Shown here: piece after piece, positions 15,520 to 22,366 of the stretch | Layout: each line of letters opens with the position of its first letter | Numbering within the stretch: the first letter of the stretch is position 1 | Assembly (NCBI GenBank): GCA_017448345.1 | Contig: JAFSLP010000100.1 | Span: 16,772-80,771, forward strand | DNA length: 64,000 nucleotides | DNA from: Paludibacteraceae bacterium | GTDB lineage: Bacteria; Bacteroidota; Bacteroidia; Bacteroidales; Paludibacteraceae | Direction: 5' to 3' | Position numbers and translations under genes: made by a program | The notes under the pieces: generated by a model | Told to the model about the DNA's origin: nothing | Database searches by the model: none | What the model saw: the letters and a program-made list of their open reading frames with translations, nothing else

Positions 15520-16362
15520 TTAACCGTTTAACGTCTCGACGATCATGTGATCGTCGAGTTCATAGACCGGACTGGGTGTGGTCCGGTCCAAGGCTTTGAG
15601 GAAGATGTCGCTGCCGGGCTCAATCTCTATCTGCTCCAGATAGGAAGCCACGGTGTTGTACGCCACTTCCGGGTCGTTGTTCTCCTGCGAGAGATGGCAG
15701 AGCCACACGTTCCTCAACCCGGGATGCCAGTTCTGCTTCAGCAGCTCCCCGCAGGTGTCGTTGCTCTGGTGTCCGCGAGGGCTCAGGATACGCTCTTTGA
15801 GATAAGTCGGATAGGGTCCGTTGAGCAGCATATGCTCGTCGTGGTTCGCCTCTATCACAAGGTGGTTCGCCGTGCGGATGTATTCCTTCATCTCCTCGTT
15901 GACGCTGCCGCAGTCGGTCATCAGGACGAAACGCTGACCGCGATAGTCAATGCTGTACCCGACGCAGTCGGTAGAGTCATGCTCGATGCCGAACGTGATG
16001 ATGTTCATCCTGTACAGGTCCCACTGTTCGCCCTTGTTGAAGAAACGCCTGCTGGTGCGCAGTTTCTCGCGCACGCCGTAGTTGCGGTCGATTCCCGCGT
16101 GAATCTCCGGCGTGGAGTAGATAGGCAGTTTGACGCGCTCGCCCAACGTGCCTACGGCACGGATATGGTCCGCGTGGTCGTGCGTGATGAGCACGCCCAT
16201 GATGTTTCGGAACTCCAGACCCATCTCGTGCAGGTATTTCTGAATGGAACGGGCTGAGATACCCGCATCGATGAGAATACCCCGCCGATGTGTGCCCAGA
16301 TAATAGCAGTTGCCGCTACTTCCGCTGGCAAAACACCTGAATATAAGCCCGTTTTCGTCCAT
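15520..16362 (-). CDS. MBL-fold metallohydrolase (YycJ/WalJ-like)
   Basis: A 280-residue metallo-beta-lactamase-fold protein. Core motifs: F-A-S-G-S-S-G-N-C-Y near the N-terminus, H-D-H-A-D-H at 61-66, M-T-D-C-G around 140, and a late H-L-S-Q-E-N-N. The N-terminal SGSSGN plus HxHxDH layout is that of the YycJ/WalJ group of cytoplasmic DNA-processing nucleases, though related phosphodiesterases are possible. The ATG at 16362 is chosen: the longer frame would begin upstream of the promoter's -7 box. The last codons overlap a perfect 24-nt palindrome at 15535-15558. Confidence 0.8.
   Translation of the reverse strand: MDENGLIFRCFASGSSGNCYYLGTHRRGILIDAGISARSIQKYLHEMGLEFRNIMGVLITHDHADHIRAVGTLGERVKLPIYSTPEIHAGIDRNYGVREKLRTSRRFFNKGEQWDLYRMNIITFGIEHDSTDCVGYSIDYRGQRFVLMTDCGSVNEEMKEYIRTANHLVIEANHDEHMLLNGPYPTYLKERILSPRGHQSNDTCGELLKQNWHPGLRNVWLCHLSQENNDPEVAYNTVASYLEQIEIEPGSDIFLKALDRTTPSPVYELDDHMIVETLNG
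15535..15558. repeat. Perfect palindrome at the 3' end of the MBL-hydrolase gene
   Basis: CTCGACGATCA, a 2-nt centre, then its exact reverse complement; the stem is 11 bp. It encodes the last residues before LNG. A T-rich/A-rich pair (ttttttcaaagaaaaaa, about 15490-15506) lies just beyond, so together they may act in transcript termination. Confidence 0.5.
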
Positions 16363-16378
16363 TTTACAAAATCGGCTG

Positions 16379-16410
16379 CAAAGGTACAACAAAAATTGCA
16401 CATATGCAAG
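16379..16410 (-). promoter_or_regulatory. Promoter for the MBL-hydrolase gene, overlapping the end of an inverted repeat
   Basis: Minus strand: CTTG(CATATG) with the TTG at 16407-16409, 20-nt spacer, TACCTTTG (16379-16386). The -33 box is supplied by the terminal 9 nt of the inverted-repeat element that starts at 16401. Confidence 0.7.
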
Positions 16411-16563
16411 GGAAAAGGGATTTTTTTTGCAAAAAGTAGTGTTTTCACTACTATTTATGGGCGGTTATCGGTCGGCTATGCTTGCATAAGACGACCGATA
16501 AGTGCACAGAAATACAGGGCTTTTGCCCTTTTGCAAAAAAAATCCCTTTTCCCATTGCATATG
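16401..16563. repeat. MITE-like inverted-repeat element, copy 1
   Basis: 163 nt bounded by CATATGCAA on the left and TTGCATATG on the right. The terminal inverted repeats are about 35 nt, identical except for one inserted base, and include gggaaaagggat and a T8 run. The middle carries a TAGTG/CACTA hairpin (near 16436-16452) and a second inverted pair around cggtcggctatgc / gcataagacgaccg. There is no coding capacity. A second copy with the same ends and inner tagtg/cacta hairpin lies at 25808-25911. Confidence 0.65.
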
Positions 16564-16650
16564 GTCTGGAGGACGCGACAGTACTTTCGAGGTGGGACGG
16601 CAAAGCCGTGTCGGTGCCCTCGAAGTACAACAAAAAATTGACATATGCAA
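16555..16650. repeat. Second inverted repeat sharing the TTGCATATG end
   Basis: Begins with the same TTGCATATG that closes the previous element and ends with CATATGCAA (16642-16650). Inner arms gtactttcgagg (16581-16592) and ccctcgaagtac (16617-16628) pair with one bulge, around an acggcaaagccgt hairpin. The sequence near the arms resembles a decayed -7 box (TACTTTCG or TACTTCGA instead of TACCTTTG). Confidence 0.5.
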
Positions 16651-16851
16651 ATAAAAAACACCCCGACGGACGTTTTTTGCCACACAAAGGGTAAGGCAGG
16701 ATATACAAAATGCAACAGCAAAGGTAGCGCAAAGGTAGCGCAAAGGTAGCCGTTTCGACGGAAATCCGGCGGAGACTTGACGGTTCGTCCAAAATTATCA
16801 AAATAAGTAGCGTTGCGATAATTTTAAGAAAAAACAAAGATAAACACTACT

Positions 16852-17265
16852 GTCCATTAAAAAAAATAAACAAAAACCAATAAAACCCTTTGAGTGCTTT
16901 AGGAGCGATGCACGCTTGCGTTAAGGCTCGTTACGACTCGCGGCTCTGCCGCTCAATGGAAACTCGCCTTACGCTACGCCCTCCCCATCGCAAACACTTC
17001 GTTCGGTTTACGCTGGGGACCCCTGCTACTAAAACCTCCTTGTAAGCAAGCTTACAGACAGCTTTTACTACCAATTTGACAACTCTGCGAGTAAAAAGCA
17101 CTCAAAGACCGCCAAGTGGGCACATAAAAAACATTGTCAAATCCGTTCACTTGAAATATCTATATAATCAGCTATATAACAATAGTTTATAAATACAATG
17201 TTTTTATTTTAAGTGGGCACTAATGAACACTGATAATCGAAAAATAAGAAAAAAAGTACAATAAA
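16852..17265. other. Gene-free stretch with several hairpins
   Basis: No credible reading frame. Visible structure: a distant inverted pair tttgagtgcttt (16889-16900) / aaaagcactcaaag (17094-17107); GCGGC-TCT-GCCGC near 16943; TGTAAGC-AA-GCTTACA near 17041; and a pair ataaaaaacattgt / acaatgtttttat (about 17126-17208) whose outer flank aagtgggcac occurs twice. I cannot assign a function; it looks like accumulated small repeats or the remains of mobile DNA. Confidence 0.4.
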
Positions 17266-17297
17266 TTTGCGTATATGAAAATTTTGTTGTAATTTTG
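17266..17297 (+). promoter_or_regulatory. Promoter without an obvious protein-coding gene downstream
   Basis: TTTG (17266-17269), 20-nt spacer, TAATTTTG (17290-17297). Matches the phylum consensus exactly in spacing. The next plausible plus-strand ORF starts at 18067, 770 nt away. Confidence 0.6.
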
Positions 17298-17303
17298 CAG
17301 GCG

Positions 17304-17607
17304 GAATGAGTGCTGTGCGTGGAGTGTACGCGCGGGAAGGCACTCATTTATAAGGATTCCACCTACGCCGCGCCTGTCGTGAACAGGAGGGTAAGAGGGG
17401 ATTCATTACATATTAAAAGGCGTTTATTGACGCTTTGTATTTGACGCACAAAAGCCTCGAACACTTTTGCAAATTCTCAAGTCAAAAACAAAGTAAGCAA
17501 TTACGCCTACGGGTATGACATTTATCAGCCCCGTACATGGGAACATTGTATTTTGTACATTGTCACTTTGTACATTTTCTTGGGCTTGTCATATCGGCGT
17601 AGGTTTC
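17304..17607 (+). ncRNA. Candidate structured non-coding RNA
   Basis: Starts at the expected +1 of the promoter at 17266-17297. The first 70 nt fold as a 9-bp stem AATGAGTGC / GCACTCATT enclosing a gcgt/acgc hairpin. A second stem cgCCTG/CAGGag follows. Further on, cctacg+tatgaca (about 17509-17521) pairs with tgtcata+cgtagg (about 17587-17606), enclosing a gtacatt micro-repeat. Start and stop codons do not give a convincing peptide. It does not look like tmRNA, RNase P RNA or SRP RNA: no tag peptide, no GAAAGTC core, no tRNA-like 3' end. A 6S-type or unknown RNA is possible; the 3' end is a guess. Confidence 0.35.
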
Positions 17608-18066
17608 ATTGTTGTTTATTTGACTTGAGGGACAGTTCGAGGGTCCTTGTGCGTAGATGAGCAATAGCGAAGTCTGCGCTTTTTCGTGTATGTGTGTATG
17701 AGTAAGTGATTTGTGAAAAAGCCTCAATAGTGCAAATGAAACTGCAAAAACGGTGATTTTTGAGGGAATTTGAATAGAGTGTAATGTATTGAAACACATG
17801 TAGTTATGCGATAAAAATTTTAATAAAGTCTAGGATGTATAGGTAACGACCCTTTTCCTGCACCTTTTTAGCCCTAACGGGTGCCCTATACGCTATCAAA
17901 AAAGTACAAAATAAATATAACGGAGAATGCCGAAGTCTTGTGCAAGAGCGAGTGTAAGTCTCGCTTACACAACTCGCCGAAGCCAAGACTGGCGACGTCC
18001 GTAACGAAGTGGAGGATGCCGAAAAGCCATAAGTGAGTAGGCACGTACTGATCAAATTATATCATC
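17608..18066. other. Leader region upstream of the secreted-protein cluster
   Basis: No supported gene. Contains a 7-bp hairpin GTGTAAG-tctcg-CTTACAC extended by GCGAG/CTCGC (about 17949-17980) and the repeated word ggagaatgccgaa / ggaggatgccgaa (17921 and 18011). I found no clear -33/-7 promoter; the long leader may be transcribed from 17266. Confidence 0.3.
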
Positions 18067-18864
18067 ATGAAAAAGATTATGTTATTCGCTACTATTGTAG
18101 CAATGTCAATGGCTGTGGCTATGCCAGCCAATGCTCAATCTCGCAAGGAGAAAAAAGCTGCTAAGAAAGCCCAGTGGGAGATGGAACAGAAACAAAAGGC
18201 AGAAGAGGCAGCTCTGCTTCATCAGATGCGAATGGACAGCATCAAAAGAGTTAATGAAGAAAGGGCAGAAGCAGAAGAGCGTGCAAGAGACCGCAAAAGA
18301 CGTCGTGAGGATCAAAAGGATGCAATGGAGCAGATATTAGAGGGCGGAGTACAACTTATTTACACTCCTTGTATGGATGAATTTCTTGCTTTGAATAAAG
18401 TGCCGGAACAAATGGCAGCACAAGGAATTGGAACCGGACAACAGACACAAGAGTTAGCACAAAAGGTAGCAAATGAAAGGGCTATTGACGATATTGGTCA
18501 TCGGTTTGCCGGAGTAGTAAAGAATGCTATGGAAAGTTACAATAAAGATACCAGTACTCCGAAGGGGAATCGCGTGACCGAAGGATCGTTGGAGGGTATG
18601 GTTCTTTCTGTTGGCGAAAAAGCTATAAACGAGTTTTATATTGTTGATTGCCGTCAGTTCGCCAAAGATAGATATAATCAGTGGATTTGCTATGAGGCAT
18701 TATATGTTCCAATGAACAAGGTTCTGGATGCTATCATGAAGGAAGTAAAAGATGTAGATGTGGACAAAGCCATGTTCCGCAAACGTATGCAAGCCGAGTT
18801 GGATGCTAATGCAGCTAAAGAGAATGCATCGTTACAGCAGCAACGCGCTGAAATAGAAGAATAA
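18067..18864 (+). CDS. Secreted coiled-coil protein of unknown function
   Basis: A 265-residue protein with a signal peptide (MKKIMLFATIVAMSMAVAMPANAQ). Residues 26-95 are a dense Lys/Glu/Arg/Ala helix, predicted coiled coil (KEKKAAKKAQWEMEQKQKAE). The remainder is mixed (EGGVQLIYTPCMDEF, FYIVDCRQFAKDRYNQWICYEALY), with a C-terminal second helix rich in Ala/Gln. No family recognised. It is 4 nt upstream of a gene of the LPP20-like type; the segment resembling 'protein of the LPP20 kind that uses CDYWEEY/ICYEALY' suggests a related fold. Probably the first gene of an operon of periplasmic or surface proteins. Confidence 0.6.
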   Translation: MKKIMLFATIVAMSMAVAMPANAQSRKEKKAAKKAQWEMEQKQKAEEAALLHQMRMDSIKRVNEERAEAEERARDRKRRREDQKDAMEQILEGGVQLIYTPCMDEFLALNKVPEQMAAQGIGTGQQTQELAQKVANERAIDDIGHRFAGVVKNAMESYNKDTSTPKGNRVTEGSLEGMVLSVGEKAINEFYIVDCRQFAKDRYNQWICYEALYVPMNKVLDAIMKEVKDVDVDKAMFRKRMQAELDANAAKENASLQQQRAEIEE

Positions 18865-18868
18865 TACC

Positions 18869-19312
18869 ATGAAACAGTTTATTTCAATTCTTCTAATTTG
18901 CTTACCCGTTGTGGCATTCGCTCAGGTTGGGCGTGAGATGCCTCAATGGGTAAGCCAATTGCCTTCCTCTAATCCGCAGAAGCACTTTTATTACCGGGTA
19001 ACGGTAGGCGAAGGTGCTACCTATGACAAGGCATATGCCAATGCTTTTGCCAAAGCCATCATGGAAGCGAAATGGAAACTCGGCGTCAAGGTGAAAGTTT
19101 CAGATGATATGGCTGCGTTGGAAGACCAAGTGACGAATGCCGTAAATGTTCAAGAGCAGTACATGGAAATCCCAATTAACAAAGTATGCGATTATTGGGA
19201 AGAGTATCGTCCGGTAGCATCTGCCAAACAGATTCGCCTGTATGTACTATGGCAGATAGCCGATGACGGGAGATATGAACCAAGATTTGAAGATTTCACT
19301 AATTGTCAATAA
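18869..19312 (+). CDS. Small exported protein, LPP20-like domain
   Basis: A 147-residue exported protein (signal MKQFISILLICLPVVAFA). The mature part starts Q-V-G-R-E-M-P-Q-W-V and has H-F-Y-Y-R-V-T-V-G-E-G-A-T-Y-D-K-A-Y-A-N-A-F-A-K-A-I, a pattern of LPP20-like proteins (aromatic strand then an Ala-rich helix). It is clearly paralogous to the N-terminal half of the next gene (P-x-W-V, F-Y-Y-x-V, Ala-rich helix, I-P-x-N-x-x-C-x-Y). Function unknown. It ends 16 nt before the next start. Confidence 0.6.
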   Translation: MKQFISILLICLPVVAFAQVGREMPQWVSQLPSSNPQKHFYYRVTVGEGATYDKAYANAFAKAIMEAKWKLGVKVKVSDDMAALEDQVTNAVNVQEQYMEIPINKVCDYWEEYRPVASAKQIRLYVLWQIADDGRYEPRFEDFTNCQ

Positions 19313-19328
19313 CAAAAAAAGATTTAGT

Positions 19329-20264
19329 ATGCGTAAGTACCTTTTTGTGCTTTATGCACTTTTAACCTTCGGGATTTTGTGCCCGGATGTAGTTGCTCAA
19401 AACAGGAAAAGACCTCCGTTGCCGGACTGGGTGTTTGAGAAACCGGAACGGAGTAATCGGACATTCTATTACCATGTGGAGCGTGCAACAGGCGAGACGG
19501 AGACAGAAGCACGCAATAATGCTTACACACAGGCATTCATGCAAGTGGCTCTGAAGTTAGGTATTCCATTGAATACCGAGGATATTAGTGAAGCGGTTGC
19601 CAGCGGGACAAATGTCAAATTGCTTTCACAGCGTTTCACTATTCCTATGAATGTGGCGTGCTATTGCTCGCGTCCGAATGATGAGTTCGGAGGCTGGACT
19701 TATTGGTTGTTGTGCCAGATTCCGGAAGTAGGCTATGCTGATAATGCTCGGTTTGATGATTTCAACGAGTGTTTCAAACATGAGCGTTATGACCAACGGC
19801 AAAAGGATTTGGCAGCAAAAGCGGAGAAACAGAGACAAGATTCGCTGCGCCTTGTGAAAAGTGAAAATGGCAAAGCGTTGGCTGCGTCTGTCTTTATTCC
19901 CGGAGCGGGGCAGATGGTAAAACGCCACTATACAGAAGGTGCGCTTACACTCGTTGGCGAGGTCGCTCTGTTAGGTGCCGGTGTCGGAACCTATTTTGGT
20001 GCCAAACAACAGACAAAGATTATGAATAGTTACGGCATAGACTATGCGACTTACCAGTCTGCACAAAAGGCAAAACCTATTTATCAAGGCGTTTCCTATA
20101 CTTGTTTTGGATTAGCCGTTGTACTTTATGGCGTCAATCTATGGAGAGCCTATACGATGGAACCCAAGCAGCGTAATTATGCGTTCTATCCTACGATTAT
20201 TCCAGTGGAAAATACGACTAATAGCAATTATGCGTTTGGATTAGGTGCAACAATTAAATTTTAA
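19329..20264 (+). CDS. Exported LPP20-like protein with C-terminal membrane segments
   Basis: A 311-residue protein from the ATG at 19329, which gives a clean signal peptide (MRKYLFVLYALLTFGILCPDVVAQ); a longer frame from 19263 would overlap the previous gene. Residues 25-150 are the LPP20-like domain paralogous to the preceding protein. After a charged helix (QRQKDLAAKAEKQRQ) there is a membrane-type C-terminal part: SVFIPGAGQMVKRHYTEGALTLVGEVALLGAG and a second hydrophobic stretch, of the kind found in DUF5683-like proteins. The combination suggests an envelope protein of unknown role. The stop codon overlaps the next start (TAATG). Confidence 0.6.
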   Translation: MRKYLFVLYALLTFGILCPDVVAQNRKRPPLPDWVFEKPERSNRTFYYHVERATGETETEARNNAYTQAFMQVALKLGIPLNTEDISEAVASGTNVKLLSQRFTIPMNVACYCSRPNDEFGGWTYWLLCQIPEVGYADNARFDDFNECFKHERYDQRQKDLAAKAEKQRQDSLRLVKSENGKALAASVFIPGAGQMVKRHYTEGALTLVGEVALLGAGVGTYFGAKQQTKIMNSYGIDYATYQSAQKAKPIYQGVSYTCFGLAVVLYGVNLWRAYTMEPKQRNYAFYPTIIPVENTTNSNYAFGLGATIKF

Positions 20265-21553
20265 TGAATATGAAAAAGTTTTCTTTATTTGCACTTGTGG
20301 TAACAATCGTATTATGCGGATTCAGCAGTTGTGAAGAATCTGCATCGAGTGGCGTGGCAACGTATTATGGCACCGTGATTGACGAAACGACTGATTTGCC
20401 TTTCGAAGGAGTGGATGTAAAGGTCACTAACGGAGACAGAATCCATACCGCCACCCAAACTAATTCGGATGGTTATTTCTCTGTCGATGTACGTTTGCAG
20501 GAAGTCAATCAAGACTATTACGTGTTATTAGGCAATGCACGTATAGGAACCAAGCGTGTGGATTTGCCGGGGTTTGGTAACGGACGGTATGACTTAGGCA
20601 TAATCACTATCAAAGGTCCAACTGTGCCTACAGTTGAAACCGCAGAGGTAACCAATATCAAGTCCAAAATGGCGACTGGTGGTGGTAAAGTAACGAGTAG
20701 TGGTGGTTTTGCTGTCACAAAGCGTGGTGTTTGTTGGGGCACTTCGCAATACCCGACAATAATCAATGACCATACAGAAGACGGAACAGGAGCCGGTGAA
20801 TTCTTCAGTAATATTGGGAATCTGCAACCGAATACTACTTATTATGTTCGCGCCTATGCGGAAAATGAAAAAGGAGTCGCATATGGAAATCAAGTGACTT
20901 TTAGAACAGAAAGTGGAGTCCCGACCGTAAAAACAACACTTGTTCGTGTTGATAGTAAAACTATGATTTATTACGAAGGAAGTGTTACTGATGTCGGTGA
21001 TTCGCCAGTAACGGAACGTGGTATTTGCTGGGGAACTTCTACTCCGACCATTGCAAACCAAAAAACAACGGATGGTGATGGTCTCGGTGGTTATTCGGGT
21101 AGCTTAACAGTTAGTAATGTGCATACACAAGACTTGTATATCCGCGCATATGCTACAAATGGTTCCGGTACTGCATACGGTGAAGCAATCAAAATAGACC
21201 ATCGTAATCCCTATAATTTATATAAGGTTTCTGATCAAGGAGTTAGCTACCTAGTGCTTCCTTACGATATAGAAAGGGTATGGATGGGGGTTCATGATAA
21301 TACGGGGAATGAACCTGCATTTAGACTATGTAACGAATTAGTAGCGTACGATTATGATGACTGGACGCTTCCAGCATTGTCTGTCTTGATGCTTATGTAT
21401 GAAAATAAAGATGCGATAGGCGGTTTTTGGGGGGCTTATTGGAGTAGTACTTTTAGAGGAGGCGGATATGGTTATTATTATATAAGTTTTAGCGATGGCT
21501 CTATTGACTATGGTCAAGGAACATATGGAGTTCGTCCTGTTCGGCAATATTAA
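20264..21553 (+). CDS. Modular surface lipoprotein (carboxypeptidase-regulatory-like, two Fn3-like repeats, FISUMP-like end)
   Basis: A 429-residue lipoprotein (lipobox F-S-S-C). Parts: a carboxypeptidase-regulatory-like sandwich (about 32-115, ATYYGTVIDETTDLPFEGV); two related repeats (about 122-215 and 220-310), each with K-R/E-R-G-V/I-C-W-G-T-S, T-T-D/H-T-E-D-G-x-G and Y-V/I-R-A-Y-A-x-N-x-x-G-x-A-Y-G, as found in Fn3-like modules of this phylum; and a C-terminal DUF1566/FISUMP-like domain ending Y-W-S-S-T...G-V-R-P-V-R-Q-Y. Such proteins are usually surface-exposed with an unknown binding role. ATG at 20264 or 20270 may be used; the first overlaps the previous stop codon. The RiPP candidate operon starts 47 nt downstream. 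Confidence 0.7.
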   Translation: MNMKKFSLFALVVTIVLCGFSSCEESASSGVATYYGTVIDETTDLPFEGVDVKVTNGDRIHTATQTNSDGYFSVDVRLQEVNQDYYVLLGNARIGTKRVDLPGFGNGRYDLGIITIKGPTVPTVETAEVTNIKSKMATGGGKVTSSGGFAVTKRGVCWGTSQYPTIINDHTEDGTGAGEFFSNIGNLQPNTTYYVRAYAENEKGVAYGNQVTFRTESGVPTVKTTLVRVDSKTMIYYEGSVTDVGDSPVTERGICWGTSTPTIANQKTTDGDGLGGYSGSLTVSNVHTQDLYIRAYATNGSGTAYGEAIKIDHRNPYNLYKVSDQGVSYLVLPYDIERVWMGVHDNTGNEPAFRLCNELVAYDYDDWTLPALSVLMLMYENKDAIGGFWGAYWSSTFRGGGYGYYYISFSDGSIDYGQGTYGVRPVRQY

Positions 21554-21600
21554 ATATCCATTAGAAACCTCGCGATGTATAGGTTAATCGCTACATTTTT

Positions 21601-21756
21601 ATGATTGCAAAAGCATTAACCCATGCCCAGAAGGCAATTTCTCGATTAGTCATTCATAAATTACAACCTCTCGCATGTGGGCTTCCTTGGGGTGAATATG
21701 CGGACTATAATGATTATGATGATATGAGTAAATACTATGATGTCGATACATATTAA
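21601..21756 (+). CDS. Candidate RiPP precursor peptide 1 (Tyr-x-Asp repeats)
   Basis: A 51-residue ORF. N-terminal half is a basic amphipathic leader (MIAKALTHAQKAISRLVIHK), then LQPLACGLPWGE, then an acidic Tyr-rich core with three adjacent triads Y-A-D, Y-N-D, Y-D-D (residues 33-41) and a tail ending Y-Y-D-V-D-T-Y. The leader words K-A-I, R and V-x-K recur at matching places in the second precursor. The gene is 10 nt from that second precursor and in an operon with a radical SAM-SPASM enzyme. Tandem aromatic-x-Asp triads are what cyclophane-forming SPASM enzymes act on (established for other families); that this peptide is so modified is inference. Too short for routine gene calling. Confidence 0.65.
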   Translation: MIAKALTHAQKAISRLVIHKLQPLACGLPWGEYADYNDYDDMSKYYDVDTY

Positions 21757-21766
21757 ATTTAGCACT

Positions 21767-21907
21767 ATGAAAACAAAAAAACAAACATATGCCAGCAAAG
21801 CAATCCAACGAAAGATTGTAGCAAAATACTCTATAATAGAGTCCCATTTTGCAGACCATCAATATGATTATAGTGATTATCATAGTGATTATGCCGATTA
21901 CGATTAA
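21767..21907 (+). CDS. Candidate RiPP precursor peptide 2 (Tyr-x-Asp repeats)
   Basis: A 46-residue ORF, MKTKKQTYASKAIQRKIVAK then YSIIESHFADHQ, then a core from residue 33: Y-D, Y-S-D, Y, H-S-D, Y-A-D, Y-D and stop. The leader is strongly basic, the core strongly acidic, a charge split typical of precursor peptides. Aligning the leaders (K-A-I...V-x-K) shows that it is a paralogue of precursor 1, with a different core but the same Y/H-x-D spacing. There is no Gly-Gly cleavage site. It starts 10 nt after precursor 1 and ends 12 nt before the membrane protein gene. The DNA is clearly AT-richer than flanking housekeeping genes. Confidence 0.65.
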   Translation: MKTKKQTYASKAIQRKIVAKYSIIESHFADHQYDYSDYHSDYADYD

Positions 21908-21919
21908 AAGTTTTATATT

Positions 21920-22363
21920 ATGGATTGCGAAGTACAAAAAGCGATAATCATCGGTATTATCAGTGGCTTAATCTCCTCATGGTTTTTTTGGCTAATTATA
22001 AATTATATATTAGCTCCTGCTATTAGTTCTGATAAAAAAGTACAACATGGAAAAATTAAAAAATACATAAGAATATATAATGAAAACAGATTGTTTGATG
22101 CATATGAAGTGATATGCTATATTGAGTACATATATCACGATACAAATAATAAAGTTCAGAAGTTATACAGAACGACATTAACTCTTCCTGTACTTAAACA
22201 TTCAGGAGGGGAACATAATGTTCATCTGAATGGTTCAAAAGAAACAGAACTGGTGTTTAATGACCCGAATGCAATATTAAACATAACTATAACCTACCAG
22301 AATAAATTAGGTATAAAGAAAACTATTCCTGTTTTGAATCTTACGAATAATGATGAGGAATAA
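21920..22363 (+). CDS. Single-pass membrane protein in the RiPP candidate operon
   Basis: A 147-residue protein with one N-terminal transmembrane segment (residues 8-34, IIIGIISGLISSWFFWLIIN) after a short polar start, then a basic stretch and a beta-rich soluble domain (ICYIEYIYHD, RTTLTLPVLKHS, ILNITITYQN). I recognise no family. Position between the precursors and the maturase, 12 and 3 nt from its neighbours, suggests a role in export, processing or self-protection; none of these can be shown from sequence. Low GC like the precursors. Confidence 0.55.
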   Translation: MDCEVQKAIIIGIISGLISSWFFWLIINYILAPAISSDKKVQHGKIKKYIRIYNENRLFDAYEVICYIEYIYHDTNNKVQKLYRTTLTLPVLKHSGGEHNVHLNGSKETELVFNDPNAILNITITYQNKLGIKKTIPVLNLTNNDEE

Positions 22364-22366
22364 AAT

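Noticed and set aside
17304-17607. tmRNA or RNase P RNA
   Set aside because: No tag-peptide frame ending in Ala-Leu-Ala-Ala, no tRNA-like end, and no conserved RNase P core words.
17563-17799. 78-codon minus-strand ORF
   Set aside because: It overlaps the gtacatt micro-repeats and the structured region and lacks domain, signal or neighbour support.
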